41,744 nt of DNA, from assembly GCF_003569765.1 (NCBI RefSeq), contig NZ_QXMG01000049.1, positions 1 to 41,744 on the forward strand. Direction: 5' to 3'. This DNA is from Caldimonas tepidiphila. Its GTDB lineage: Bacteria > Pseudomonadota > Gammaproteobacteria > Burkholderiales > Burkholderiaceae_C. The notes under the pieces were generated by a model. The model was not told where the DNA came from. It worked only from the letters and a program-made list of their open reading frames with translations, and searched no databases. The number at the start of each line of letters is the position of its first letter. Position 1 is the stretch's first letter. This document shows positions 24,550-35,031 of the stretch, in pieces. The translations under genes and the position numbers were made by a program.

Positions 24550-24567
24550 ACACGAACTCTTTCGTGT
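24550..24567. promoter_or_regulatory. Inverted repeat upstream of the diguanylate cyclase
   Basis: ACACGAA (24550-24556) and TTCGTGT (24561-24567) form a perfect 7-bp inverted repeat with a 4-bp spacer, 27 bp upstream of the cyclase start. It could be an operator or a 5'-UTR hairpin. There is no T tract. Confidence 0.4.
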
Positions 24568-24741
24568 CAGGAGCTTAGGGCAGCCGGTCTGCCGAGATCG
24601 CGAGAAAAACCGGCTGATTGCCGGAGTCCCGCAACTGGTGTCCGCGCTCGCGCCCCTGGCAATGAAGGCAACAAGGCAGCGATCCCTCGAGAACCGCTGC
24701 GCTGGAATTCCGGTGCCGGCCTGCCGCGCAGCCACCAAAGG

Positions 24742-24777
24742 AAAAACGGGCTGGAAGCTTGTGGCTTCCAGCCCGTT
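24742..24777 (-). terminator. Intrinsic terminator of tRNA-Pro(GGG)
   Basis: A 14-bp perfect stem (24745-24758 with 24764-24777) with a 5-nt loop runs into T5 on the minus strand, 19 bp past the tRNA CCA. Confidence 0.92.
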
Positions 24778-24796
24778 GATTTCACTGGTCTATCTA

Positions 24797-24873
24797 TGGT
24801 CGGGGTGGCGGGATTCGAACTCGCGACCCCTTGCACCCCATGCAAGTGCGCTACCAGGCTGCGCTACACCCCG
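24797..24873 (-). tRNA. tRNA-Pro(GGG)
   Basis: The 77-nt gene has a CGGGGTG acceptor, encoded CCA, and the anticodon stem CTTGC with GCAAG around loop ATGGGGT, giving anticodon GGG. It lies 31 bp downstream of the merR-like gene on the same strand and may be cotranscribed with it. Confidence 0.97.
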
Positions 24874-24904
24874 ACTGAGACTGAAAGTATACAGCGAAAT
24901 TCGT

Positions 24905-25411
24905 TCACGGCGCAAGCAGAATCCGGATCGACAGCAGTTCCTGGCGAATTTCGCGCAATGACTTCGGGTCACTCGCCAGGACCGGCCTGCGCTCGAGCAC
25001 CGAAACGACGGAGGCCGGGACCGGCGCCAACGCTATGCCCGGCGCCGAGCTCTGGCCTTCCGCTTCGTGCCGCCCGGCTTGCGGAGCCATCGAAACGGCC
25101 TCCGCCTCGTCGCCCTCGTCGATCTCCGGGTGGTGGGCGACTTGCCTGGCACCCGAGCCCGCTTCCGCCAGACGATTGCGGGCACCGCTGATCGTGAAGC
25201 CCTGCTCGTACAGCAACTCGCGGATGCGGCGGATCAGCAGGACCTCGTGATGCTGGTAGTAGCGGCGGTTGCCCCGCCGCTTCATCGGCTTGAGCTGGGT
25301 GAACTCCTGCTCCCAGTAGCGCAGCACGTAGGGCTTCACGCCGCACAACTCGCTGACCTCACCGATCGTGAAGTAGCGCTTGACGGGGATGGCGGGGAGC
25401 GATTTCTCCAT
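24905..25411 (-). CDS. MerR-family transcriptional regulator
   Basis: A 168-aa regulator. The winged helix-turn-helix (about 12-80) shows YFTIGEVSELCGVKPYVLRYWE and the family's RRGNRRYYQHHEVLLIRRIRELL. The C-terminal part (80-168) is variable and Ala/Glu-rich, with no conserved metal-binding cysteines, so it is not a metal sensor of the MerR/CueR type. A MerR gene of this kind directly downstream of ihfA is common in betaproteobacteria, and its targets are unknown. I chose the ATG at 25411; a TTG three codons upstream is also in frame. It lies 33 bp after ihfA. Confidence 0.9.
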   Translation of the reverse strand: MEKSLPAIPVKRYFTIGEVSELCGVKPYVLRYWEQEFTQLKPMKRRGNRRYYQHHEVLLIRRIRELLYEQGFTISGARNRLAEAGSGARQVAHHPEIDEGDEAEAVSMAPQAGRHEAEGQSSAPGIALAPVPASVVSVLERRPVLASDPKSLREIRQELLSIRILLAP

Positions 25412-25444
25412 TGAAATCAAGGAGTTCGGGGCAGGAGGGCCACT

Positions 25445-25804
25445 TTACTCGAAGTCGTCCCCGACCGCGCTGTCGCCCTGCACCACCCCCTTGAGCTTGT
25501 GACTGGCATGGAAGGTCACGACATTGCGGGCCTTGATCGGGATCGTCTCCCCGGTGCGCGGATTGCGACCCGGACGCGGCGCCTTGCGGCGGATCTGGAA
25601 GTTGCCGAAGCCCGACAGCTTGACGTCCTCGCCCGCGACCAGGCTCGAGTGGATGATCTCGAACAAGGCGTCGACCATCTCCTTGGACTCCCGCTTGTTG
25701 AGCCCGAGCCGCTCGAACAGCAGTTCGGCAAGCTCGGCCTTGGTCAGCGTGGGCGTCTCCAATGTGGGAAGAATGCCTCGGTCCATGGTCTTGTGCTGCT
25801 CCAT
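25445..25804 (-). CDS. ihfA: Integration host factor subunit alpha
   Basis: The 119-aa nucleoid protein bends DNA as an IhfA/IhfB heterodimer. The core [16 protein letters not shown] through [11 protein letters not shown] and [12 protein letters not shown] is intact, with the intercalating proline at P82. It has about 19 extra N-terminal residues ([18 protein letters not shown]) compared with enterobacterial IhfA, as in Burkholderiales. Starts at 25804 or 25786 are both possible; neither has a strong ribosome site, and the gene begins 8 bp after the pheT stop, suggesting coupling. IHF could also act on the tRNA-Ser element's recombination. Confidence 0.95.
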   Translation of the reverse strand: MEQHKTMDRGILPTLETPTLTKAELAELLFERLGLNKRESKEMVDALFEIIHSSLVAGEDVKLSGFGNFQIRRKAPRPGRNPRTGETIPIKARNVVTFHASHKLKGVVQGDSAVGDDFE

Positions 25805-25812
25805 TTGCTCAG

Positions 25813-28233
25813 TCAGGCGCGCAGGCGGGCGCCCAGCCGCTGGCCGAGCGAGGCGAGCACCGCCTGCACGGCCGCCTCGGTGCGCTCGTCGGTGAGGGTG
25901 GCCTCCTCGTCGAGCAGCTCCAGCCGCAGCGCGACGCTGCGCTCGTTCGCCGCGATGTCCGCCACCGCGCCCTTGGGCTTGTAGATGTCGAACAGGTTCG
26001 CCGAGCGCACCAGCCCTCCGGTGTCGGCGGCAGCGATCGCCTGCATCAGCGCCTCGTGCGTGACCGCGTCGTTGACGACCACGGCGAGGTCGCGCGTGAC
26101 GGCCTGCTGGCGGCTGATCGGCTGGAACACCGGCACCGGGCGCTGCAGCAGTGCGTCGGCCTCGAGCTCGAACACGACCGGCGCCTGGGGCAGCTGGTAC
26201 TGCTGGCGCCACTTCGGATGCAGCTCCCCGACATGGCCGACGACGCGGCCGTCGAGCTCGATCTGCGCGCAGCGACCCGGATGCATCGCCGGGTGCTCGG
26301 CGGGTGCGAAGCGGGGCTTGAGCGGTGCGAGCAGCGACTCGAGGTCGCCCTTGACGTCGAAGAAGTCCACCGGTCGCTCGGGCTTGCCCCACTGCAGCGC
26401 CTCGAGCGGCCCGGCAGCGAGGCCCGCGACGCGCAGCGGCTGATCGATGCCGGCGACGCTGCGGTCGCTGTCGGGCACGGTCGCGTCGCGGCGGAACACA
26501 CGGCCGATCTCGAACACGCGCACGCGGCCCGCCTTGCGCGCGAGGTTGAAGCGCAGCACGTTCACGAGGCTGCCGAGCAGCGTCGAGCGCATCACGCTCA
26601 GGGGGCTCGCGATCGGGTTCAGCAGCGCGATCGGCCGTTCGTTGCCGGCGAAGTCGCGCTCCCACTGCGCCTCGACGAAGCTGAAGTTGATCGTCTCCTG
26701 GTAGTCGAGCGCCGCGAGCGCGTGGCGCACCGCGTGGCTGCTGCGTCGCGCCTCGGGCCGCACGCGCGCCTGCACCGGGGCGAGCGGCGGCGTGGCCGGC
26801 AGCGTCTGATAGCCGAGCACGCGGATCACTTCCTCGATCAGGTCCTCCTCGATCTGCAGGTCGAAGCGCCAGCTCGGCGGCGTGACGGTCAGGCGCCCCG
26901 GCTCCTCGGCGAACTCGAGGCCGAGCCGGCGCAGCACCTCGGCGCACTGCGCCTGCGTGAGCGGCATGCCGATCACCTTGGCGGCGCGCTCGACGCGCAG
27001 CGTCACCGGCGCGCGCTCGGGCAGCACGAGCTGCTGGTCGTCCATCGGGCCGGGCTCGCCGCCGCAGATCGCAAGCACGAGCTCGGTGATGCGCTCGATG
27101 TGCTCGACGGTCTGGGACGGGTCCACGCCGCGTTCGAAGCGGTGGCCGGCGTCGGTCGAGAAGTTGAAGCGGCGCGAGCGGCCGGCAACGGCCTGCGGCC
27201 ACCAGAAGGCGGCCTCGACGTAGATGTTCCTCGTCGCGTCGGACACCGCGGTCGCGTCGCCGCCCATGATGCCGGCGAGCGACTCGACCGCCTCGTCGTC
27301 GACGATCACGCCGACCTTGTCGTCGAGCTCGATCGTGTTGCCGTTGAGCAGCTTGAGCTTCTCGCCGGCGCGGCCCCAGCGCACCGTCAGGCCGCCGTGG
27401 ATCTTGTCGAGGTCGAAGATGTGCGAGGGCCGGCCGAGCTCGAACATCACGTAGTTCGAGATGTCGACGAGCGGGCTGACCGGGCGCTGGCCGCAGCGCT
27501 CGAGGCGCTCGACCATCCAGGCAGGCGTCTGCACCGCGGTGTTCACGTTGCGGATGATGCGCCCGGAGAAGCGGCCGCACAGGTCGCTCGCCTCGATGCG
27601 CACCGGAAGGCGTGCATCGTGCTTCACTGCCGCGGGCGTGAACCGGGGCGTCTTCAACGGCGTGCCGGTCAGCGCCGAGACCTCGCGCGCGATGCCGTAG
27701 ACGCTCAGGCAGTGCGCCAGGTTCGGCGTGAGCTTGAGCGTGAACAGCATGTCGTCGAGCGCCAGGTGCTCGCGGATGTTGGCGCCCACTGGCGCGTCGT
27801 CGCCGAGGATCAGCAGGCCGCCGTGGTCCTCGGAGAGTTTCAGCTCGCGCGCCGAGCACAGCATGCCCTGGCTCTCGACGCCGCGCAGCTTGCCGAGCTT
27901 GATGCGGAAGGGCTCGCCGCCCTCCTCCGCCGGCGGCAGCGCCGCGCCGACCAGCGCACAGGGCACCTTGATGCCCGGGCGCACGTTCGGCGCGCCGCAG
28001 ACGATGGTGAGCGTTTGGCCGGTGCCGGCGTCGACCTGGCAGACGTTGAGGCGGTCGGCGTTCGGGTGGCGCGCGACCTCGAGCACCTGCGCGACGACGA
28101 CGCCGGAGAACGGGGGCGCGACCGCCTCGAGTTCCTCGACCTCGAGGCCGGCCATCGTCAGCAGATCGGCCAGTTCTTGGGTGGAAAGCGGCGGGTTGCA
28201 GAACTCGCGCAGCCAGGATTCGGGAAATTTCAT
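25813..28233 (-). CDS. pheT: Phenylalanine-tRNA ligase subunit beta
   Basis: The 806-aa subunit forms an alpha2-beta2 enzyme with PheS that charges tRNA-Phe. The N-terminus [14 protein letters not shown] leads into the EMAP-like tRNA-binding domain (about 40-150, [19 protein letters not shown]), B3/B4 editing, B5, the catalytic-like domain and the C-terminal anticodon-binding FDX-ACB domain ending [12 protein letters not shown]. Length and order match the bacterial family. It starts 25 bp after pheS and is followed by ihfA. Confidence 0.97.
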   Translation of the reverse strand: MKFPESWLREFCNPPLSTQELADLLTMAGLEVEELEAVAPPFSGVVVAQVLEVARHPNADRLNVCQVDAGTGQTLTIVCGAPNVRPGIKVPCALVGAALPPAEEGGEPFRIKLGKLRGVESQGMLCSARELKLSEDHGGLLILGDDAPVGANIREHLALDDMLFTLKLTPNLAHCLSVYGIAREVSALTGTPLKTPRFTPAAVKHDARLPVRIEASDLCGRFSGRIIRNVNTAVQTPAWMVERLERCGQRPVSPLVDISNYVMFELGRPSHIFDLDKIHGGLTVRWGRAGEKLKLLNGNTIELDDKVGVIVDDEAVESLAGIMGGDATAVSDATRNIYVEAAFWWPQAVAGRSRRFNFSTDAGHRFERGVDPSQTVEHIERITELVLAICGGEPGPMDDQQLVLPERAPVTLRVERAAKVIGMPLTQAQCAEVLRRLGLEFAEEPGRLTVTPPSWRFDLQIEEDLIEEVIRVLGYQTLPATPPLAPVQARVRPEARRSSHAVRHALAALDYQETINFSFVEAQWERDFAGNERPIALLNPIASPLSVMRSTLLGSLVNVLRFNLARKAGRVRVFEIGRVFRRDATVPDSDRSVAGIDQPLRVAGLAAGPLEALQWGKPERPVDFFDVKGDLESLLAPLKPRFAPAEHPAMHPGRCAQIELDGRVVGHVGELHPKWRQQYQLPQAPVVFELEADALLQRPVPVFQPISRQQAVTRDLAVVVNDAVTHEALMQAIAAADTGGLVRSANLFDIYKPKGAVADIAANERSVALRLELLDEEATLTDERTEAAVQAVLASLGQRLGARLRA

Positions 28234-28258
28234 CGTGTTTGCTCCTGCCCTCTCGTGA

Positions 28259-29296
28259 TCACTTGAACTGCGACAGGAAGCGCAGGTCGCCGTCGAAGAA
28301 CAGGCGCAGGTCGTTGACGCCGTAGCGCAGCATCGTGAGGCGGTCCGGCCCCATGCCGAAGGCGAAGCCGATGTAGCGCTCGGGGTCCAGGCCGAAATTG
28401 CGCACCACGTTCGGGTGCACCTGGCCGGAGCCCGCCACCTCGAGCCAGCGGCCCTTGAGCGGCCCGGAGGAGAAAGCGATGTCGACCTCGGCCGACGGCT
28501 CGGTGAAGGGGAAGAAGGACGGCCGGAAGCGGATCTGCAGGTCGTCGGACTCGAAGAAGTTGCGGAAGAAGTCGGCGAACACCGACTTCAGGTCCTTGAA
28601 GCTGACGTTCTCGCCGATCCACAGGCCCTCGCACTGATGGAACATCGGCGAGTGCGTCGCGTCGCTGTCGACACGGTAGGTGCGGCCCGGGGCGATGACG
28701 CGGATCTCGGGGATGGCCTCGCCCATCTCGAGCGCGGCGCGGTGCTGCTTGACATGCTGCACGGCATAGCGCACCTGCATCGGGCTCGTGTGCGTGCGCA
28801 GTAGGTGGCCGCCCTCGACGTAGAAGGTGTCGTGCATCGAGCGCGCCGGGTGGTCGGCGGGCGTGTTCAGCGCGGTGAAATTGAACCAGTCGGTCTCGAT
28901 CTCGGGACCGTCGGCGACGTCGAAGCCCATCGAGCCGAAGATCGCCTCGATGCGCTCCATCGTGCGCGAGACCGGATGCAGCCCGCCGGTGCCGCGCCGC
29001 CGCCCCGGCAGCGTCACGTCGAGCGCCTCGGCCTTCAGCTGCGCTTGCAGCTCGGCGTCGGCAAGAGCCTGACGCCGCGCGTTCAACGCCGCCTCGACGC
29101 GCTGCTTGGCCTCGTTGATCGCGGCGCCACGGGCCTTCTTCTCCTCGGGCGACAGCGCCGCCATGCCCTTGAGCAACTCCGTCACGCGGCCGGACTTGCC
29201 GAGGTAGCGCGCTTTCGCGTTCTCCAGGTCCGCGGGCGCGGCGGCCTGTTCGAAGTCGGCCTGCGCGGCCTGCACCAATTGATCGAGCTCGTTCAT
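28259..29296 (-). CDS. pheS: Phenylalanine-tRNA ligase subunit alpha
   Basis: The 345-aa catalytic subunit activates phenylalanine and transfers it to tRNA-Phe. It has an N-terminal coiled coil (about 5-85) and class II motifs: motif 2 around [18 protein letters not shown], and motif 3 as [17 protein letters not shown] near the C-terminus. I chose the ATG at 29296 (MNELDQLV), the family start. A terminator-like hairpin (29353-29384) lies upstream, between rplT and pheS, so regulation by read-through or attenuation is possible; I see no Phe-rich leader peptide. Confidence 0.97.
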   Translation of the reverse strand: MNELDQLVQAAQADFEQAAAPADLENAKARYLGKSGRVTELLKGMAALSPEEKKARGAAINEAKQRVEAALNARRQALADAELQAQLKAEALDVTLPGRRRGTGGLHPVSRTMERIEAIFGSMGFDVADGPEIETDWFNFTALNTPADHPARSMHDTFYVEGGHLLRTHTSPMQVRYAVQHVKQHRAALEMGEAIPEIRVIAPGRTYRVDSDATHSPMFHQCEGLWIGENVSFKDLKSVFADFFRNFFESDDLQIRFRPSFFPFTEPSAEVDIAFSSGPLKGRWLEVAGSGQVHPNVVRNFGLDPERYIGFAFGMGPDRLTMLRYGVNDLRLFFDGDLRFLSQFK

Positions 29297-29352
29297 TTCA
29301 TCGGACGACAAGCGACGAGGCCGGAACCCGCGATTGTCGAATTGGACCGGAC

Positions 29353-29384
29353 ATAAAAAAAGGCCGCACCAGGTGACGGCCTTT
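29353..29384 (-). terminator. Intrinsic terminator or attenuator between rplT and pheS
   Basis: AAAGGCCG (29359-29366) and CGGCCTTT (29377-29384) form an 8-bp stem followed by a T tract on the minus strand, 76 bp after the rplT stop and 57 bp before pheS. A smaller GGGGCT/AGCCCC hairpin (29424-29440) precedes it. Confidence 0.8.
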
Positions 29385-29460
29385 GAGGCTGGTGGCGGAC
29401 GGGCCGGCACCGTGCAAGACCGGGGGGCTGCTGGAGCCCCGCCGGCGGATCACACCGCGT

Positions 29461-29817
29461 TCAAGCGAGCTGAGCCTTCACCTTCGCGACGATGCTGCCG
29501 AAAGCGGCCGGATCGTTGACGGCCATGTCGGCGAGAACCTTGCGGTCGATCTCGATCGACGCCTTCTTCAGGCCGTTCATGAACTTGCTGTAGGTCAGGC
29601 CGAGCTCACGGGACGCCGCGTTGATACGGGCGATCCACAGGCGGCGGAATTCGCGCTTCTTGGCACGGCGGTCACGGTAGGCGTACTGGCCCGCCTTCAT
29701 CACCGCCTGCTTGGCGATGCGGAAGACGTTCTTGCGGCGACCGCGGAAGCCCTTGGCCAGGGCGAGGATCTTCTTGTGACGAGCGCGGGCGGTTACACCA
29801 CGTTTGACGCGAGGCAT
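29461..29817 (-). CDS. rplT: 50S ribosomal protein L20
   Basis: The 118-aa protein matches L20 end to end ([20 protein letters not shown], then [20 protein letters not shown]). L20 binds 23S rRNA early in 50S assembly and in several bacteria represses its own operon by binding the leader of rpmI/infC. It is 25 bp downstream of rpmI. Confidence 0.98.
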   Translation of the reverse strand: MPRVKRGVTARARHKKILALAKGFRGRRKNVFRIAKQAVMKAGQYAYRDRRAKKREFRRLWIARINAASRELGLTYSKFMNGLKKASIEIDRKVLADMAVNDPAAFGSIVAKVKAQLA

Positions 29818-29842
29818 TGTTTATCTCCTTGGACGAAGCGGA

Positions 29843-30046
29843 TCAGAGACCGGCGAAGGGCAGCATCGCGGCGATGTGGCCCATGTTGGTCTCGTGCACG
29901 GTGGCGACGCCACGCAGCTGGCGCTTGGTCTTCGTGGACTTCTTCGTCAGGATGTGGCGCTTGAACGCGTGGCCGCGCTTGACGGTGCCGCCGGGACGAA
30001 CGCGGAAACGCTTCTTCGCGCTGCTCTTGGTCTTCATTTTGGGCAT
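29843..30046 (-). CDS. rpmI: 50S ribosomal protein L35
   Basis: The 67-aa protein ([17 protein letters not shown], then [19 protein letters not shown]) is a typical L35. AAAGGAGC precedes the ATG at 30046 with good spacing. It is separated from infC by 149 bp that contain a strong hairpin next to the infC stop. Confidence 0.97.
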   Translation of the reverse strand: MPKMKTKSSAKKRFRVRPGGTVKRGHAFKRHILTKKSTKTKRQLRGVATVHETNMGHIAAMLPFAGL

Positions 30047-30160
30047 GACTGCTCCTTTTAAGTTGTGCCCGTGAGGCGCTGCGAACCTCTCGCAGACTTC
30101 GGATGTGCCCCGGGCCACTTGCTCGCGACGGCGGTGACCAGACCGCTGCCGGAGTGTCGA

Positions 30161-30189
30161 TGCGCAGCCCCTTCAGCAGGGACTGCGCA
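30161..30189 (-). promoter_or_regulatory. Hairpin in the infC-rpmI intergenic region
   Basis: TGCGCAG-CCC (30161-30170) pairs with GGG-A-CTGCGCA (30179-30189), a 10-bp stem with one bulge, a few bases after the infC stop. Without a T tract it is more likely an RNA-processing or translational control element (for example for L20 autogenous control) than a terminator. Confidence 0.5.
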
Positions 30190-30195
30190 ATCTCT

Positions 30196-30744
30196 TCACT
30201 TCTTCTTCTTGGGCGCCAGCACCATGATCATCTGGCGACCCTCGAGCTTGGGCATGTTCTCGACGACGCTGACATCGACGAGATCGTCGCGCACACGCTC
30301 TAGCAGGCGCATGCCGAGTTCCTGGTGGGTGATCTCGCGGCCGCGGAAGCGCAGCGTGACCTTGCCCTTGTCGCCCTCTTCCAGGAAGCGGCGCAGGTTG
30401 CGCAGCTTGATCTGGTAGTCGCCCTCGTCGGTGCCGGGACGGAACTTGACTTCCTTGATGTCGATGACGTGCTGCTTGGCCTTGGCCTCCGACGCGCGCT
30501 TCTGCTCGAGGTACTTGAACTTGCCGTAGTCCATCAGCCGGCACACCGGCGGCTGAGCGGTCGGCGAGATCTCGACGAGGTCGACGTCGTGTTCCATCGA
30601 CAGCCGCAGCGCCTCCTGCAAGCTCACGATGCCCAGCGGCTCGTTTTCCGGCCCGTTCAAGCGCACTTCCGGCGCGGTGATTTCCCGGTTCAGACGGTGC
30701 TTGCGCTCCACATTGGGCGCGCGGCGGTCAGCAAAAGTAGCGAT
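30196..30744 (-). CDS. infC: Translation initiation factor IF-3, ATC start
   Basis: IF-3 binds the 30S subunit and proofreads the initiator codon. The 182-aa product has the N-domain ([20 protein letters not shown]), a Lys-rich linker and the C-domain ([20 protein letters not shown] to [11 protein letters not shown]). The first standard start is GTG at 30711, which lacks a ribosome site and would shorten the N-terminus. In frame upstream, two codons after a stop, is ATC at 30744-30742, preceded by AGAGGA with 8-base spacing. Rare AUU/AUC/AUA-type infC starts allow IF-3 to repress itself in E. coli and relatives, so I choose ATC. The start is inferred. Confidence 0.92.
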   Translation of the reverse strand: MATFADRRAPNVERKHRLNREITAPEVRLNGPENEPLGIVSLQEALRLSMEHDVDLVEISPTAQPPVCRLMDYGKFKYLEQKRASEAKAKQHVIDIKEVKFRPGTDEGDYQIKLRNLRRFLEEGDKGKVTLRFRGREITHQELGMRLLERVRDDLVDVSVVENMPKLEGRQMIMVLAPKKKK

Positions 30745-30788
30745 GGCTCAGTTCCTCTGGGCACCAGGCCCGACACAAAAAGATGTAC

Positions 30789-30820
30789 ACGCCCGGGCGT
30801 GGTCTCCCGCGGGGGAGACC
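30789..30820 (-). promoter_or_regulatory. Double hairpin between thrS and infC
   Basis: A perfect GGTCTCCC/GGGAGACC hairpin (30801-30808 with 30813-30820) abuts a perfect 12-bp palindrome ACGCCCGGGCGT (30789-30800), with CTTTTTG a few bases further on the minus strand. It lies just after the thrS stop. It may be a leaky terminator or a leader structure for infC. Confidence 0.5.
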
Positions 30821-30833
30821 GACGCCTCGACCC

Positions 30834-32753
30834 TCAGGCCTTCTGGGCGATGTCGCTCGTCAACTTCTCGGAGAAAGACGACAGGGACATCACGCCGAGA
30901 TCCTGATTGCCTCGAGCGCGTACCGCGACGGCTCCGGCGGCCTTCTCCTTGTCACCGACAACGAGGATGTACGGAACCTTCTGCATGGAATGCTCGCGGA
31001 TTTTATACGTGATCTTCTCGTTCCGCAAATCAAGGCTCACTCTAAGTCCTTGTTTTTGCAGTGTTTTGGCAACATCCGCAGCGTAATCGGCCTGCGCGTC
31101 GGTGATGTTGAGCACCGCCACCTGCACTGGCGCGAGCCACGCCGGCATCGCGCCGGCATGCTGCTCGATCAGGATGCCGATGAAGCGCTCCATGCTGCCG
31201 ACGATCGCGCGGTGCAGCATCACCGGCACCTGCCGCTCGCCGGACTCGGCCACGTACTCGGCGCCGAGCCGCTCGGGCATCGAGAAGTCGACCTGGATCG
31301 TGCCGCACTGCCACTGGCGGCCGAGCGCGTCCTTGAGCGTGTACTCGATCTTCGGGCCGTAGAAGGCGCCGTCGCCGGGCGAGACGACGTAGTCGCAGCC
31401 GGAGGCGCGCAGGCTCTCGATCAGCGCGTTCTCGGCCTTGTCCCAGATCTCGTCGGAGCCGATGCGCTTTTCGGGACGCGTCGCGACCTTGTAGAGGATC
31501 TCGGTGAAGCCGAAGTCGCGGTAGACCTTCTGCAGCAGCGCCGTGAAGGCGAGGCACTCCGGCAGGATCTGGTCCTCGGTGCAGAAGATGTGGCCGTCGT
31601 CCTGCGTGAAGCCGCGCACGCGCATGATGCCGTGCAGCCCGCCCGTGGGCTCGTTGCGGTGGCATTGGCCGAACTCGCCGTAGCGCAGCGGAAGGTCCCG
31701 GTAGCTCTTGATGCCGTGCTTGTAGATCAGGATGTGGCCCGGGCAGTTCATCGGCTTGAGCGCGTAGTCGCGCTTCTCGCTCTCGGTCGTGAACATGTTC
31801 TCCCGGTACTTGTCCCAGTGCCCGGTCTTCTCCCACAGCGTGCGGTCGAGCAACTGCGGGCCCTTGACCTCCTGGTAGCCGTTGTCGCGGTAGACGGCGC
31901 GCATGTACTGCTCGACCTGCTGCCACAGCGTCCAGCCCTTGGGGTGCCAGAACACGACGCCGGGCGCATGGTCGTCGACATGGAACAGGTCGAGCTCGCG
32001 GCCGAGCTTGCGGTGGTCGCGCTTCTCGGCCTCCTCCAGCATGTGCAGGTACTTCTGCAGATCGTCCTTGCTCGTCCAGGCGGTGCCGTAGATGCGTTGC
32101 AGTTGTTCGTTGCGGTGGTCGCCGCGCCAGTAGGCTCCGGCCACCTTCATCAGCTTGAAGTGCTTGAGCTTGCCGGTGCTCGGCACGTGGGGGCCGCGGC
32201 ACAGATCCGTGAAGCCGCCCTCGCTGTACAGCGACACGTCCTCGCCTTGCGGGATGCTGCCGATGATCTCGGCCTTGTAGTGCTCGCCGATGCTCTTGAA
32301 GTAGGCCACCGCCTCGTCGCGCGGCATCACGCGGCGCTCGACGCGCTCGTCCTTCTTCGCGAGCTCGGCCATCTTCTTCTCGATCGCCACAAGGTCCTCG
32401 GGCGTGAACGGACGCTTGTACGAGAAGTCGTAGTAGAAGCCGTTCTCGATCGTCGGGCCGATCGTGACCTGCGCGTCGGGGAACAACTCCTTGACCGCGT
32501 AGGCCAGCAGGTGCGCGGTGGAGTGGCGGATCACGTCCAGGCCGTCGGCGTCCTTCTCGGTGACGATCGCGAGCGGCGTGTCCTGCTCGATGCGGTGGCT
32601 GAGATCCACCAATCGGGCTTCCTCGCCCTGCCCGACGCGGCCGGCGAGCGCCGCCTTTGCAAGGCCGGTGCCGATGGATGCCGCCACCTCGGCCACCGTG
32701 ACCGGCTGCGGGAACTCGCGACGCGAACCATCAGGGAGCTGTACCGAAATCAT
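30834..32753 (-). CDS. thrS: Threonine-tRNA ligase
   Basis: The 639-aa class II synthetase charges tRNA-Thr. The N-terminal TGS domain begins [14 protein letters not shown]. The editing domain has HSTAHLLA with its HxxxH motif, and the catalytic core has zinc ligands in [14 protein letters not shown] and [13 protein letters not shown]. The anticodon-binding C-terminus ends DIAQKA. I chose the ATG at 32753, preceded by GAGG, over an in-frame start eight codons upstream. A terminator hairpin ends 18 bp before the start, and a Thr-containing leader frame lies further upstream. Confidence 0.98.
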   Translation of the reverse strand: MISVQLPDGSRREFPQPVTVAEVAASIGTGLAKAALAGRVGQGEEARLVDLSHRIEQDTPLAIVTEKDADGLDVIRHSTAHLLAYAVKELFPDAQVTIGPTIENGFYYDFSYKRPFTPEDLVAIEKKMAELAKKDERVERRVMPRDEAVAYFKSIGEHYKAEIIGSIPQGEDVSLYSEGGFTDLCRGPHVPSTGKLKHFKLMKVAGAYWRGDHRNEQLQRIYGTAWTSKDDLQKYLHMLEEAEKRDHRKLGRELDLFHVDDHAPGVVFWHPKGWTLWQQVEQYMRAVYRDNGYQEVKGPQLLDRTLWEKTGHWDKYRENMFTTESEKRDYALKPMNCPGHILIYKHGIKSYRDLPLRYGEFGQCHRNEPTGGLHGIMRVRGFTQDDGHIFCTEDQILPECLAFTALLQKVYRDFGFTEILYKVATRPEKRIGSDEIWDKAENALIESLRASGCDYVVSPGDGAFYGPKIEYTLKDALGRQWQCGTIQVDFSMPERLGAEYVAESGERQVPVMLHRAIVGSMERFIGILIEQHAGAMPAWLAPVQVAVLNITDAQADYAADVAKTLQKQGLRVSLDLRNEKITYKIREHSMQKVPYILVVGDKEKAAGAVAVRARGNQDLGVMSLSSFSEKLTSDIAQKA

Positions 32754-32770
32754 GCGAACCTCGAAGGATG

Positions 32771-32803
32771 AAAACAAAAAAGCGCGGTGGAGGACCGCGC
32801 TTT
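32771..32803 (-). terminator. Terminator-like hairpin in the thrS leader
   Basis: AAAGCGCGGT (32779-32788) and ACCGCGCTTT (32794-32803) form a 10-bp perfect stem with a 5-nt loop, followed on the minus strand by a T-rich tract ending 18 bp before the thrS ATG. No gene ends just upstream, since aceA has its own terminator at 32975-33004, so this hairpin sits in the thrS leader, as an attenuator would. Confidence 0.75.
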
Positions 32804-32846
32804 GTTCGTGGGGGAAGCGAAACGAAGGGACGAACGAACGTGCGGC

Positions 32847-32891
32847 CTAGATGACCCGGCGAGGGGTGCCGAAGCAAGTTCGCGGTGTCAT
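32847..32891 (-). CDS. Possible thrS leader peptide
   Basis: The 14-codon frame reads MTPRTCFGTPRRVI and ends in TAG, 43 bp before the thrS leader hairpin. Three of 14 codons are Thr (ACA, ACT, ACC), against one expected by chance. Its ACCGCG at codons 2-4 is complementary to the 5' arm CGCGGT of the hairpin stem. The ribosome site is weak (AAAGG 13 bases upstream). A role in threonine-responsive attenuation is inferred and unproven. Confidence 0.3.
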   Translation of the reverse strand: MTPRTCFGTPRRVI

Positions 32892-32936
32892 AACCCGTCG
32901 TGCCTTTCTCGCTCTTGATGAATGGATCAAAGAATC

Positions 32937-32942
32937 ATTGTA
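32937..32942 (-). promoter_or_regulatory. Possible -10 element of thrS promoter
   Basis: TACAAT on the minus strand lies 45 bp upstream of the leader frame and downstream of the aceA terminator, where a thrS promoter is needed. No good -35 is visible at the usual distance. Confidence 0.4.
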
Positions 32943-32974
32943 GGCGAACGCCGCGCACGGCCCTCCCGGACGCG

Positions 32975-33004
32975 AAAAAGCCCGGGAGCTTGTGGCCCCC
33001 GGGC
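32975..33004 (-). terminator. Intrinsic terminator of aceA
   Basis: GCCCGGG (32980-32986) pairs with CCCGGGC (32998-33004) and is followed by T5 on the minus strand, about 100 bp past the aceA stop. It separates aceA from the thrS unit. Confidence 0.85.
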
Positions 33005-33106
33005 CGTGGCTGCGGCACCCACGGTGGCGGGCGCCCCTCGAAACGCATCCCGCATTCCCGTGCAGCCCGCCCCCCAGCGGTCTGCACGAGGCGCGGCCGA
33101 GATCGA

Positions 33107-34405
<1,299 letters not shown>

Positions 34406-34488
34406 GACAGGCTCCTGTGCTTGAGAGATGAGGAAGTGAACTTGTATGGCCTCAAGCATAGAGCCAACCCCGACGCGACGACAGACTT

Positions 34489-34506
34489 ATGTCTTATATA
34501 AGACAT
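34489..34506. promoter_or_regulatory. 18-bp perfect palindrome upstream of aceA
   Basis: ATGTCTTATATAAGACAT is fully symmetrical about 34497/34498, and a partial extra half-site GACTTAT lies just left of it. It sits in an AT-rich patch unusual for this genome, 84 bp upstream of the aceA start, and looks like a dimeric repressor or activator operator. I do not assign the regulator. Confidence 0.7.
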
Positions 34507-35031
34507 TGATCAAACTCTTTTTGAATCAATAACTTACGAAGCAATTATCTCAATATGAAATTCATTTTTCCGCGATGAAAAATTTTGCTGCCCCGCACAA
34601 GACGGTAATTTTGCATTGCGAAAACGCTCCGTTCTCTGTGAAAAGAGATCCGGGAAGCTTGGAAAGTTGGAAGACAAGGCGCCGGAAATCAGAACCAGCG
34701 GAGCCCGCACCTTCCAGGGGAAGCGCTGATCAGGAGACGCCGGCAGGAAGCTGGGCGGGGAATGCGGGGTCAGTTCGCCCGAGCTGCGGGGGGAGCGCAG
34801 CCTATGAGAAAGCCGGGAGGGGTCGCACAGCAGGGGCGGGACGACCACGAAGGAGCGCCCTTGTGCGGAACATGAAATCAGCCTCTCGCCGCCGAGGCTG
34901 GGCTGGAAAGGGGGGCAGTGCAGGAAAGTGCCCTCGGCCCACCAGATCAGAGTGAACCGGGGACGGAAAGCCTATCTGGAGGGTGACAGGCGCCACCCGG
35001 GCACCTGTCCATGCAGTCGGGAAAACAGAAC
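34507..35031. other. Gene-free stretch between aceA and nlpD
   Basis: About 525 bp. The first 180 bp is AT-rich and probably holds the rest of the aceA promoter. The remainder is GC-rich. Open frames exist on both strands, but they are Ser/Arg/Pro-rich, lack ribosome sites and look like non-coding translation. Only the hairpin at 34985-35009 is recognisable. rpoS, which often follows nlpD, is absent. Confidence 0.6.
34985..35009 (-). terminator. Possible terminator after nlpD
   Basis: GACAGGCGCC pairs with GGCACCTGTC (10 bp with one wobble) around a 5-nt loop, 22 bp past the nlpD stop. There is no T tract, so it may be a rho-independent-like or mRNA-end hairpin. Confidence 0.4.

Noticed and set aside
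20944-24873. The two tRNA-Pro genes as an inverted repeat flanking a mobile segment
   Set aside because: Their similarity is that of normal tRNA-Pro isoacceptors. The genes between are ordinary chromosomal ones and no recombinase is present.
25762-28266. An 834-codon open frame on the plus strand
   Set aside because: It is antisense to pheT and ihfA and has no recognisable domains.
34575-34955. A 126-codon plus-strand frame upstream of nlpD
   Set aside because: Low-complexity Arg/Gly/Ser composition, no ribosome site and no family resemblance.
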